Positions 1 to 12,400 of a stretch of DNA of 64,000 nt are shown here, piece by piece. The DNA is from Ficedula albicollis (taxonomy: Eukaryota > Chordata > Aves > Passeriformes > Muscicapidae), in contig NC_021673.1 of the NCBI RefSeq assembly GCF_000247815.1, positions 112,591,793 to 112,655,792 on the forward strand, read 5' to 3'. The position numbers were made by a program, and so were the translations under genes. The notes under the pieces were generated by a model that was given only the letters and a program-made list of their open reading frames with translations, was not told where the DNA came from and ran no database searches. Numbering within the stretch: the first letter of the stretch is position 1; each line of letters starts with the position of its first letter.

Positions 1-1192
1 TCAAGCAACAACCATAGCAGACAGAAGCTCCGAATGATTAACACGTAAGATCCAGCTCTAAAAATCACATTTATTATTCCACCACTCCCAGCTAGGCCTG
101 CCTTACCATGTAAGAGGGAGACCTCCTCAGAGGAGACTTCCAGGTCCAAGGCCATTTGTTAAGTCTCTGGCTCTTTCCCAACTTCTCAGAAGAAGTTTGA
201 ATGGATAAATCTTCCCTATATCACACCGAGGCAGCCCAGGGCTGCTCTTACCTTAAAGAAAATGTGGTTGTTTAGGAAAACATCCATACTTTCTACACTG
301 AAGTAAAGGAACGAATAACTGGCTTTTCTTAGGGTAATTTTGTTACCATTATCTGCTCTTCATTAATTTATTTTTGTTTGTTCACATTTTAATGTTCAAA
401 AGCTAAACTGAGTTATCAGTCTCTGTGAGGATTGAACTTATTTAGACAAGTCTTGCATTCTTGAAAGTATACCCCAAAAAATTTCCCAGGACTGGAAAAA
501 CATTCAGAATAGTTTGGTTTATCAGCCAGCCACAAAGGTGGCATTCATGAGATGCCGCTTATGTCCTTCCTCTTTTATTCTACTATCAAAATAACTAAAT
601 ATTAAGTTCTGAGCTAAATGGTATGGTTTAGACAACTGGACTTCAGTGTCTAGAGATCCTCTGTAGATGTGGGTTGAGCAGGAAGGAATTTCAATTCAAT
701 CAATACAAAACACTAAATATGTACGCCTTTATGTCCTGTTCCTCCCTAGAACCTGGCTGCATGAAGAAGGGCCATGCACAAAGCACTGCACAGATTGTAG
801 CAGCTGGTGTCCTCTTCTGAGGTTAGACACTGGCCTGAGTAGGACCTATCTACCACTGTCTTTTAGTAATAAAATAGAAGTAATATTAACATATACTGTA
901 GCGGAATGTAATTTTTAATAACTAAAGTTCACAAGAGGGAAAACTAATCATCAAATGATAGTTTGTTAATGACACTGACTTGATTTCAAAATAGATTTAA
1001 TAAAACATTTAAGATTACATTGTCTTAAAGGAAAATTTTATGTGCTGGTTCATTGGAAAAATGATACAGATATGTGTGTTAGGACCAAGTTTGAGCATGC
1101 ATGTGGATTGTCATTAAGTGAAAACTGAGAGCTGTGGATGTGTTCTCTCAATCCTGAAATAAAAAATCCCAAACCACAAAACCAAAATAGCC
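1..1192. other. Unique AT-rich DNA, no gene seen
   Basis: Nothing recognisable apart from an A/C-rich lead-in at about 1155-1192 directly before the triplet tract. The best open frame is 83 codons (667-918, +), low complexity in no way but without any motif I know. The A/C-rich lead-in could be the remains of a retroelement tail from which the triplet repeat grew; that is inference. Confidence 0.7.
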
Positions 1193-1727
<535 letters not shown>

Positions 1728-1934
1728 GTATACATTTGACCTCTGATCTCATTCCCACAAATGATTTAAATAAATGGATTACAGTCATGTAAAATGAATT
1801 TTCAAATTAAGCTGTGGACTTCAGTGGGAGTAATTTGATTCTCAGCGTAGCTGTTACTGAGGAAGTACTTGATTTTATTCTGGTTGCCATTTTGATCAAG
1901 TGTTTATGAAGCCTTGGGTTATGGAAAAACTTCC

Positions 1935-1960
1935 AATTCTTTCCCTAATTCTTTCCCTAA
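1935..1960 (+). repeat. Two-copy 13-bp tandem duplication
   Basis: The unit AATTCTTTCCCTA occurs twice head to tail, followed by a third partial match. A simple slippage-type duplication. Confidence 0.85.
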
Positions 1961-4900
1961 TTATTCTTTCAACTTGTAAGAAAGAAATAAGGAAACCTAC
2001 ATTTTACAATATACTGAGTAAACTAAGTTTAGGACAGTCTTATGCTTCATTACTGTTTGAATGAAAAATAAAATTTAAATTTAGAAACTAAAAAAGTTTA
2101 TTTTAAATATACAATGACATTGAATATGGTCACTTGTCTTCAATTGGATCCATTAGTTTGACAGTCTCATATGCGAACAGCTCTCAAATCATAAGAAATA
2201 AAGACTAAAAATAAAGGCAATCTTAATGCTTGATTTTCACACAGACCTAAATTAGGTGTAATTGTAATGAAACTAATGAATTTAAAAAAGTAAACTGTGA
2301 AAATCAGTCCCTAGTAGTTCTTACTGACTTTTTATTTGTCCGCTGTTCTACCTAAAATCTCGCAGGAATAGCAAGGAATTACATGAGGATATTTGAGCCA
2401 GATTGAAAAACTTTAAAACAGGTGAATGACTTCATTCTTTTCCATATGAAACAAATTTTATAACAATACTCCTTTTTGGAGACCTAAAAGGACTCATTGG
2501 CTGGAGAGGGAAAAAAAGAAGAGAACAAGGAATGAACTTTGGTCATGTAAATTCCTTTCTTGAAACATCATGCCTGTAGTTGAATAGCAACTGCCCAAAG
2601 AGCTCTTGAATCTCAAATTCCTCTAGGACTTATCCTCAAGAATTTTAGATTTGAAGTGCAAAATATTAATGATGAGTATCATAACTTGGAAGTATTGTAG
2701 AATGAACTCCTCGAGAATCACCTTCCTCCTAGATGTGTTACAGATGCAGTTATGATTCCCATTTCGTAATGCAAACTGTTCTCTCATATACTACAGTTAA
2801 AATTTACTTAGAAAAGAGTTCCTAAGAAGTAAATAATTTAATGTGCTGCCTGAGAGGAAAAAGGATTAACTGCTCCAAACTGTCTTTTGCTGCGGATGAA
2901 GAATATCTGAAATATGGGAAGATACAGTAAATCAACAAGATAACCAGAAAAGTATGCAAAACCCCCATGGGAATAATCATAAAGAGAAATAAAATGTGAA
3001 TATAAAATTGGAAAATTTATATATTGTCTAGGAAACCAGCAATCATAACAGCATCACTTGCACACTACAATGTGGTCTATCCAACCCATCCAGCAACAAT
3101 TATGATGAGAGGCCGTGTACAGAAGAGTATAAGGGCAGGATAAACACATGCAATGTTTCTTCCTAACATTTTCCTATACCAGATCAGACAGATGAGATCA
3201 GACTGAAGACATATTTTTCCAGAATTCACCATGCTCGATAAATATTCCTAACTTTCAGAATGCCTCCCTGTAACCACAAGGTCACGCTTCTGAGTTTCCA
3301 CAGTGTCATGTATTTCTCCTCTTGTCCTTGCAGTAGACAATGGAAACTCAAGGAAGGGGAGCTTCCCATTAACCTAGAAACAAATTCATTCAGAATCTCT
3401 GACAATAGATACTAAATTCTCTGTAGGACTGAGCAGCCATAAAGACAGCTTGTCCTACTCAAGGCCAAGGGGTGTCTCAGGAAGGGCAAAGTCACGGAGT
3501 GGCTTTCTCTGTTTTCTCTCCATCATGTCCCCAAGGACATTATTGTCCAGATGACAGTTGCCTCACCATGCAGAAGGGCCAGAAAAGTGCAAAAGTTGCT
3601 TCAGAGGGATCCATGACAGCTGTGACAAGCTGGTGTGTCAACATGATGCACAAAACTGCTGTGACCCATCACAGTTTTGTAGGAGTTAAGTGCAAGAAAG
3701 AAACTGATTTCCTGTGTCTTCACCTTCCAGGTTACTGCTCCAGTGCCAATAGATGTGGCAAAACTGATGTGACGTGATGATACCATACTGACTGCATATC
3801 CATGTGGCAATACTGAATATTATAGAAAGAGAAATACAGCACTACTAGGAGAGAAATGCTTCTGTTTTCATTTTCTTCAAACTCATCCTTGACAAATGAG
3901 TAGTTCTCTAAGGTGTATTCTTTCCAACCCACTCTCACCTCACAAAAGAGAAAAATTTCAAGAGGTTTCCTTGTGCAAAGCTCCTCATAACCTGGAATCA
4001 GCTGATAGCAGCATCTTTTAAATTGTTTCAAAACCACATTTCTGCTCTGACACCACATGCATGCTCAGTTCCCACAGTGCTTGGTCTCAGAAGAAAATCC
4101 CATTTTATTTGGAAAAAACGCTTCTGAAGAGAACACTTGAAAGCTAGGATCTAAATTTGATCCCTCACTCCTCAGCCTGAAGTATCACAAAAATACATTT
4201 ATAAGACCTGTGAGCACAAAGACTGTAACAGAATTTACATGGAACATCACTTAAAGGAGGAGTGGCTCTTGTCTCTCCAGCACAAAGTTCAGAAAAGAGT
4301 AAGGATGGGAATAATTATAGAGAAACCATATACATTCAATTTAGGCAGGCAGAAGTGAGTGAGGAGAATTGGGCAGCAATGTGCTGGTTTGACCCGATTG
4401 ATATGGTAACATTTATATTTGCTTTCTGCTTCTGTCCTTAATTGGTTCCTTCTGCAGCTCCAGCAGCAGCCCTCCAGAGTACACAGTCAGATGACAGTCA
4501 TGTCATGTCTCTCCTCTGACAGATGTTTACTGATTTATCCTTAGGAAGGATTTGGTTTCCAGATCTACCTTCCCAGGCATAAGCAAAAGACTTAACATGA
4601 GAGGATTTTACTTAAGTCATAAATTTGTCCTCTTGTGCTACAAGTACTTATTTATTAAAAACAAACAAAAAAAAAGAAACAAAAAGAAACAAATGTTTAC
4701 ATCCAAGTTGCATTATGATAACAAAAAAGAAAAACACAAACAAAAAAACCCAACCAAATTTTAGAAAACAAGTCCAGTATTCTGGTAAGAAAGAATAGGT
4801 AGTAACAAAGAAGGCCAGAGAAGCAACAAGGTGAGGCACAACATCTGAATCCTTAATATTCTTAAAGGATACCTTTGGAAAAGATAGTTATTGGATTTAA

Positions 4901-5296
4901 AGAAAGTGCTCATAGTAAAATAATGTAAAGCATTTAATTCCTCGAAGCCAACTTGAGAAGATTATATTGCCTGTTGCAAGAAGTCTCATGTAAGGAATTT
5001 TCCATGTGAAATGCTTGATTGGGTCAATCAAAAGATGGGATATCACACATTTGATAATTTTGCACATGACAGACAATATTTTGTACCGGTAGGTCATTTG
5101 ATTCTCTGCAGGTGGCTCTGTTGGTTTCTGGAATATTACACTGTGAATTACATGTTACACAAATGAAAGCCTGTTATAATTCTGGATAACATTGTATTTG
5201 ATTCTATAAACATCTTTAGGCCTAATGCAAAGATCCCTTTGAATAATTTATCCAGCTAAGTGTCTGTGGTCCCAAACTTCTAATTTAAAAATGTTG

Positions 5297-5344
5297 ATAA
5301 ATGAAGTATCTCTTTAGCTAATAAATGAAGTATCTCTTTAGTTA
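5297..5344 (+). repeat. Two-copy 24-bp tandem duplication
   Basis: A 24-bp unit starting ATAAATGAAGTATCTC is present at 5297-5320 and again at 5321-5344. The copies differ only near the end (GCTA versus GTTA). Confidence 0.92.
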
Positions 5345-6164
5345 TCCTTTGTCAGCAACATTCATTTTAATGGAAAGTGAGTTTACAGGGTTACATGATT
5401 GAACTACTGAGCCAAGTCAGTGTTGGCAAATGATGGGCTAAATTATTGATGTTACACACTAATGAATTCTGATGAGAAATAAAATACAGACATTACATTT
5501 CAAGTGGTTCATAATTATTTTTGCACTTTAAAAGCAATTTTATTCTTTTACCAAATCATACTGGTTCTGTAAAACAAAAGCATAGTTAGTGATTATAAGC
5601 AAAATTATTGAGTTTGAAGCAAAAATGCTTCTGTAAGTTTTCTTATGCAAGTGTAATACTATTCACTCTAGGATTCCGATTTCTTCTTATACTTCTGGGA
5701 TGGGGTAATTAAATTAAATGTCTAAATTTTTAAACTGCTGTCTTTAAACAAAATAATCTACTTTTCAGCCATAGTTAAGAGTTCAGTAGATGAGTTTATA
5801 AGCTGTGATGTATCATCATGTTTGCTAGAGATGTTCTGAGCTACCATAATTAATTCAGGTGACGACAAAAACAGAAGAGCTGCCAAGAAGGAGCTTTCAA
5901 CATGCAAACAGTTTATCATTAAACCTGTGTTTTGATGTATGTTTAAAATGGGTAGAAGGAGGTTACTAAACTTCAAATAACCCAAAGTGATGTTGTGAGG
6001 TTGAATCATTAATTTAAAATGCCATTTCTCTGAGCCTTCACTCACTGTACTGGATAAAGAAATTAAATTCCGTAGTTTTTACTTATAAAACCAGAGCTAA
6101 GCATTTGCTCATTTGGCAACAGAATAACTTCATAAATCCTATTCTTAATCTTGTCTTCCTACAA

Positions 6165-7458
6165 ATCGGCTTTATTTAACTTTTCTTAATTATACACTGA
6201 AAGTTTCTGTCAATTGCTGGAGAAGCAAAACTATGAAGTGTTGCTCCATTTTCTTAACAACTGTACTTGTTGGATCATTGTATTTTCTTGTCAATTGAAA
6301 TAACCACTGGTGTCTTGAAGGAGCAAGTACATGTGAAACAATTGTGATTTTTTACTTGAGAAGGGAATTTTGCGAACCAAATTATTGATCTTTGAGACGT
6401 CATCATATTTGGCCAAGGTCTCAAAAGAGAGATTCATGAGGTGCAGAGTCATCATCATAAACCTCAGTGCTACCTACAATTTAGGTTTAAACTTTTCACA
6501 GAACTGCAATGAAATACTCTGAGACATCTTGATCGTACATCTGCTTTCCCATACTGTTCCAGATAGCCACAACACACCTACTTAAACCAAGACAGCTAAG
6601 CTCTGCGCAGAGGTTCAAGGATACCTGTCCAGTTTGCTAGGGAGAACTTAAACTATTTATATCTGGATTTTGAAACACTGGTCTTTGAATCACTCCAATG
6701 AATTTTCCTTTAAGAGGAAGGACTCCCCCTGAGCTGAAGTTAGGGCTGAGACAATTACATGTTGTGAAAGTTGTCAAGATTTGCTGTTATAATACCCATT
6801 CTAATGCCTTCATCGGCTTTATTTAACTTTTCTTAATTATACACTGAAAGTTTCTGTCAATTGCTGGAGAAGCAAAACTATGAAGTGTTGCTCCATTTTC
6901 TTAACAACTGTACTTGTTGGATCATTGTATTTTCTTGTCAATTGAAATAACCACTGGTGTCTTGAAGGAGCAAGTACATGTGAAACAATTGTGATTTTTT
7001 ACTTGAGAAGGGAATTTTGCGAACCAAATTATTGATCTTTGAGACGTCATCATATTTGGCCAAGGTCTCAAAAGAGAGATTCATGAGCTGCAGAGTCATC
7101 ATCATAAACCTCAGTGCTACCTACAATTTAGGTTTAAACTTTTCACAGAACTGCAATGAAATACTCTGAGACATCTTGATCGTATATCTGTTTTCCCATA
7201 CTGTTCCAGATAGCCACAACACACCTACTTAAACCAAGACAACTAAGCTCTGCGCAGAGGTTCAAGGATACCTGTCCAGTTTGCTAGGGAGAACTTAAAC
7301 TATTTATATCTGGATTTTGAAACACTGGTCTTTGAATCACTCCAATGAATTTTCCTTTAAGAGGAAGGACTCCCCCTGAGCTGAAGTTAGGGCTGAGACA
7401 ATTACATGTTGTGAAAGTTGTCAAGATTTGCTGTTATAATACCCATTCTAATGCCTTC
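6165..7458 (+). repeat. 647-bp tandem direct duplication
   Basis: Copy 1 (6165-6811) and copy 2 (6812-7458) lie head to tail with no spacer; both begin ATCGGCTTTATTTAAC and end in TAATGCCTTC. By eye only four substitutions separate them: one in the GAGGTGC/GAGCTGC segment, two in the CGTACATCTGC/CGTATATCTGT segment, and one in GACAGC/GACAAC. That is about 99.4 percent identity with no indel, so the duplication is recent. Neither copy holds a recognisable gene or transposon; it is duplicated unique DNA. An assembly artefact (two haplotypes joined) is an alternative explanation. Confidence 0.97.
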
Positions 7459-7659
7459 CTTTTTTCTTTTTAATTACAACATATCAAAAACTTAGGCATT
7501 GAGCTCTGAAAACACAGTTTGCCCATGATTACTAAATGTGAACTCGAGCTCAGTCGCTCTGAAAACCACAGTTTTACAAACCTGAGCCTAGTGAGAGGTA
7601 ATGCTCCTCCTGCAGTAGTGTCTCAGGACTGCTGTGGTTTGAGCTGGGTCTAGAGGCTT
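7459..7659. other. Spacer between two duplicated regions
   Basis: Unique sequence of about 200 bp between the 647-bp duplication and the nested duplication cluster. No feature seen. Confidence 0.6.
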
Positions 7660-9478
7660 TAGACCAGAGGTGTCCTGCCTGTGCTCTCATTTTGCCCTGT
7701 AGGTGCTGGAGGAGGAGGAAATGGTTTGATTTGAATGTGACCAAGAAAGACCCAAAATGGAGCAACAGCTAAATTTAAAGAAGTTTATGAGGTTATAGAA
7801 TTGAGCTGCAGAGAAAGAAAGCTGTCAGTAGTCTGTCAGCTCAGGGTCAAGCCTGGAACTGGCAGGTCTCAGAGGCTGAGAGGTGGAAGAAGGTGACCCT
7901 TGCTTGGGAAAAAACGGATATAGGCTGGGACTTGAGAGAGCAACAAGGCAACAGAGGAAAATGGAAATGGGCAGTGCCGGAGACTAGGTCTAGAAAGGAA
8001 ACATGAAGGGAGAGCAGAAAGGGCTGGGCCAGCAGTCCAGGAATGAGTCAGGTGCAGGAAAGAGATTTGACAATAATCTGGGGTGAGACACAGCACAAAT
8101 ACTGGGTTGGGAAAAGCAGATGTTGTGAGCTGAAGGGACTTTGATTAAAAAAAAAAGTTGATTTAAAAAAAGTTGAGCAGTAAATTAGGGAATGGGATAC
8201 AGACAGCAGTCTGCAACTTGAGAGAGCAACAAGGCAACAGAGGAAAATGGAAATGGGCAGTGCCGGAGACTAGGTCTAGAAAGGAAACATGAAGGGAGAG
8301 CAGAAAGGGCTGGGCCAGCAGTCCAGGAATGAGTCAGGTGCAGGAAAGAGATTTGACAATAATCTGGGGTGAGACACAGCACAAATACTGGGTTGGGAAA
8401 AGCAGATGTTGTGAGCTGAAGGGACTTTGATTAAAAAAAAAAGTTGATTTAAAAAAAGTTGAGCAGTAAATTAGGGAATGGGATACAGACAGCAGTCTGC
8501 AACTGTTGTTATTTACTCCGTTAAAGTGGCAGATTAATTTTATTGTCACTAATTTAGCTGATGATCAAGGTAAGAGTCAATATAATGGTTTATATTCTTG
8601 GAGATTTGAGAGTTTAAAAAAAAATTGCAAGAAAATGATTAAGATTGAGGTTATAGAATTGAGCTGCAGAGAAAGAAAGCTGTCAGTAGTCTGTCAGCTC
8701 AGGGTCAAGCCTGGAACTGGCAGGTCTCAGAGGCTGAGAGGTGGAAGAAGGTGACCCTCGCTTGGGAAAAAAAGGATATAGGCTGGGGTAGACCAGAGGT
8801 GTCCTGCCTGTGCTCTCATTTTGCCCTGTAGGTGCTGGAGGAGGAGGAAATGGTTTGATTTGAATGTGACCAAGAAAGACCCAAAATGGAGCAACAGCTA
8901 AATTTAAAGAAGTTTATGAGGTTATAGAATTGAGCTGCAGAGAAAGAAAGCTGTCAGTAGTCTGTCAGCTCAGGGTCAAGCCTGGAACTGGCAGGTCTCA
9001 GAGGCTGAGAGGTGGAAGAAGGTGACCCTTGCTTGGGAAAAAACGGATATAGGCTGGGACTTGAGAGAGCAACAAGGCAACAGAGGAAAATGGAAATGGG
9101 CAGTGCCGGAGACTAGGTCTAGAAAGGAAACATGAAGGGAGAGCAGAAAGGGCTGGGCCAGCAGTCCAGGAATGAGTCAGGTGCAGGAAAGAGATTTGAC
9201 AATAATCTGGGGTGAGACACAGCACAAATACTGGGTTGGGAAAAGCAGATGTTGTGAGCTGAAGGGACTTGGATTAGACAAAAGTTGAGCAGTAAATTAG
9301 GGAATGGGACACAGACAGCAGTCTACAACAGTTGTTATTTACTCCATTAGTTAAAGTGTTAGATTAAGTTTATTGTCACTAATTTAGCTGATTATCAAGA
9401 TAAGAACCAACATAATGGTTCATATTCTTGAAGATTTGAGAGTTGAAAAAAATTTTGAAAGAAAATTATTAAGATTGC
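7660..9478 (+). repeat. Nested duplication cluster, order P-Q-R-R-S-Q-P-Q-R-S
   Basis: Four kinds of segment can be followed by eye. P: 7660-7788 and 8789-8917. Q: 7789-7931, 8647-8788 (slightly diverged) and 8918-9060. R: 7932-8217, 8218-8503 and 9061-9329. S: 8504-8646 and 9330-9478. The overall period between P1-Q1-R1 and P2-Q3-R3 is 1129 bp. From 7660 to 8141 the first block is identical to 8789-9270 over about 482 bp, then the copies diverge suddenly. The S segments match only at roughly 85-90 percent. R1 and R2 share an extra A-rich stretch of 17 bp that R3 lacks. The same short minus-strand open frame appears in all three R copies, which is a consequence of the duplication and not a gene family. 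Confidence 0.95.
7932..8503 (+). repeat. 286-bp tandem duplication (R1/R2) inside the cluster
   Basis: R1 (7932-8217) is followed directly by R2 (8218-8503); I see no difference between them. Both contain the derived A-rich insertion before GTTGAGCAG that is missing from R3 at 9061-9329. R2 therefore most likely arose from R1 after that insertion, making it one of the youngest events in the window. Confidence 0.96.
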
Positions 9479-12400
9479 AAAAAGTTGGTAGTCAATTTAG
9501 AAATATTAGGACTGCAATTATTTATATAAACTTTATTCAGATTATTCAATGTCAACATTTCAACACAGATTTTAGTTACTTATGTAAAAAAGTGAAATTT
9601 ATGCTATTTCAAGAAATCAAAATCCAATTGTTTTCAGATTCTGGAAAAGGCAAAGGTTAAAGACAGCTTTAACATTTTTTTTTTAAACTCAGTTCATTAA
9701 GTATTTCAGCACATTTTTATTCCATCGAGCTTTAAAATCTGAGTCTCTCAGGGGACACAGAGAAGAATCTGAGGCTTAAAGACTGGTGTAGCAGTGACAT
9801 GACTCAGGGCATCATTTTGTAAGAATCTGGAAGTCATGTGGTTCCTCTCTTTTTGTCTTTTAAGACCTACTGGCTTGAGCAGCCCTACTGACAGTAAGAA
9901 CAGCAGAGAGAACAAGAGAACGTGCCTGTCATTTCCTCAGATTTGACTGGAGTTTTGAGTGTTTGTCCCACAGACATGAGTTATCAGGCCTACAGGTGGA
10001 AAGAACAAGAATTCAGACAGAATTTCTGGATTAGATATCTCTTTAGGAGGAGAATAAATTTTGCTGAATGAAAAAGCAAGTTTTTCTAGTAATTTCATCA
10101 TCCTTTCAAGTCAGATATCCAGTTACATTTAATAAACTCTTAATTCTATAAATTTATGTTTCAGTATTGAAAAAAGTTATCTATACATTTCTATTAGTCA
10201 ACACATTTTAGATTAAGAAGGCATTTGTGTGTGTACATGTTAACAAGTGTAAGAAAGTGGACAATTAGGGCTATTCTGGCAATATACAAAGCTTGATTCC
10301 AGTAATTGCTGAATAGTGAAAAAAATGTAACTGTTAGGAGCTCTTCTTTTAAAAGAAATTTAAAAGTAAACCTTTTAGATAAGCTGTCATCCTTCCATTT
10401 TCTGCAAGGTGACAACCTTTAATACACAAAAATACCTTAGTACGCAAATGTTCTATATTGGAAATTTACACCTGCAAATAAACTAGATTATTCATCTCTG
10501 AAACAAAACTGATTGGGTTAATCTTAAAAACATGAAGCTAATTTTTTCTTTGCAGAGACCATTTTCTAGTCTCCATCATTAACAAGTACCTAAGAGACCT
10601 GTTTGTCTTCCTACTATACACTGGAGCTTTTAGATGGCAACCACATTTCTGAACTCGATTCATATCATATTGACTTCTTATAGTAAAACTTTTAAGTGAC
10701 CCCATAGAAGAATTGAAATAGTTTGGTGTTTCTATTCATGCCAGGAAATGTTTTTGGTTATATAAGCCTTTGGGTATAAAACTTTGAAAAATAAAGGGTT
10801 TATGAGAAGCCTAAGAAGCTTGATGCATTAAAGCATAAGTGACATAAAAACCTAAATGGAGCTGAGTTGTGCCAAATTGTATGTACATTTCACTTAAAAA
10901 ATGGTGAAGGAAATTATGTCAGAATAAAGATATTGGAGTTTTGCCATGTGATAAGTAAAATCACAGACCATGAAAATAGGGCAAACAAATCATGCAAGTT
11001 CTAATTTCTTCCATGAATTTGGCTTATTTTGGGACTACTTTCCACTCTATCACTGGAAAGGTCACTTTCATCATGCAGCAACAAAATAAATGGTCATGAA
11101 CTTTTAGTGTCCATGCCATGGCAGCTGTATTTGACACTAAACCTACACAATATGTAAGTTCAAAGATTTTGGTGAATGTTTGTCAGAGTCATCAACTCAA
11201 TATAGAAAAATCTAGAGAAAATAAGTGCTTTAAGAATTCAAACAAAATGTGAGAACATATTTTGAAGAATTCTGGATGCAATTATGCAAAATTCATAAGC
11301 ATTTAAGAGGAAAACCATGTATTTTTAGGAACTACACACTGGATGATGATTTCTACATTTCTTTAGAACATGATTAACTAAGTAACACATTTTTCAACTC
11401 ATAAGAATTACCCCCATGAGCAGAAGCAAAAATAGTTTGTCTCAATTCCCCTGTATTGTACAAAATAAATATTTTATAAGTGAATAATAAACCCAGAAAA
11501 ATGTAACTTCGACGTTTTAAATGGTTATTATGAGTAAGTGTGACTAAACACAAAAGCTTAGAACTAATTAAAAGGTGTGCAGCCATGTCCCCTTAAGATG
11601 CATTATCTGCCACCAAACCCCATATGTCTCCAAGACAAGACAGAAACAGCAAGAGTGCTAAAGTGAAATCAGCAGGCAAAAAAGACACAACTGAGTGCAA
11701 TCAGCATAAATGGTGATAACTCAACCCATAACAGAGAAAAATAAAAGAGAAGGCGTACAGGTTTTGAAGAGCGTCAGCCCTGAGGGACACCATAACACAC
11801 CTGTGTTAATAAGTTAGAGAACAAAAGATGTGCTTTAACTGGCTAGCACCTGACAGCTAAGAAGCAAGTTCAGAATGTGTGGTTTTCAGAGAGCAAAAGG
11901 GTAAAGCTGCTTGTAGCATGCAAGGTTCCAGTTGCTCCTGGACTTGGGGGAACTGCTCTGAGTTTCTTGCGAGGAGGTAGAACAGGGTGGCATGAAAAGC
12001 ACAGTTCTGCACAGTAGTAAAATATCTCCTCCAATAAGAATTAGTGTCCACTGAGGCTCCTGTGGCACATGCACCAAAAATTCAAAGCCTTAGTAAAGAA
12101 GAGTCACTCCTTTCTCTGGTGGCCTATGAAAAATGGCTCAAATAAAAGCAGAACCCCAAAATTCTTCCTGGCATAAACTGGTATAGCTCAGTACAGTGGA
12201 GTGATTTTGAACTACAATAGCTTTTGCCCAAAACTTTTGAATATTTCAGTCTAATCAAGAAACTTGAGTAAAACTGCAGAAAATATAGAAATAACCACAG
12301 CAAACTTCAGTCAGAGTGACAGAGTTTGGGTTCATTGGTGCCCTATTTCTTGGTGCCTTATGTAGCTATGTCCACCTGATGAAAATGGATAAAGCCGCTA

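Larger units (their letters stand above)
1728..6164. other. Unique AT-rich DNA, no gene seen
   Basis: No coding exon, RNA gene or interspersed element recognised. Small features are two tandem duplications listed separately (1935-1960 and 5297-5344) and an A-rich stretch at about 4656-4752 with AAAC/AAAG-type motifs. Open frames here are at most 108 codons (3732-4058, -) and resemble nothing I know. The part at 4340-4520 is less AT-rich and of higher complexity than its surroundings, but I cannot assign a role. Confidence 0.65.

Noticed and set aside
7869..9225. The same 65-75-codon minus-strand frame occurring three times, like a small gene family
   Set aside because: It is carried by the R segments of the nested duplication. 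It has no domain and no independent evidence of coding.
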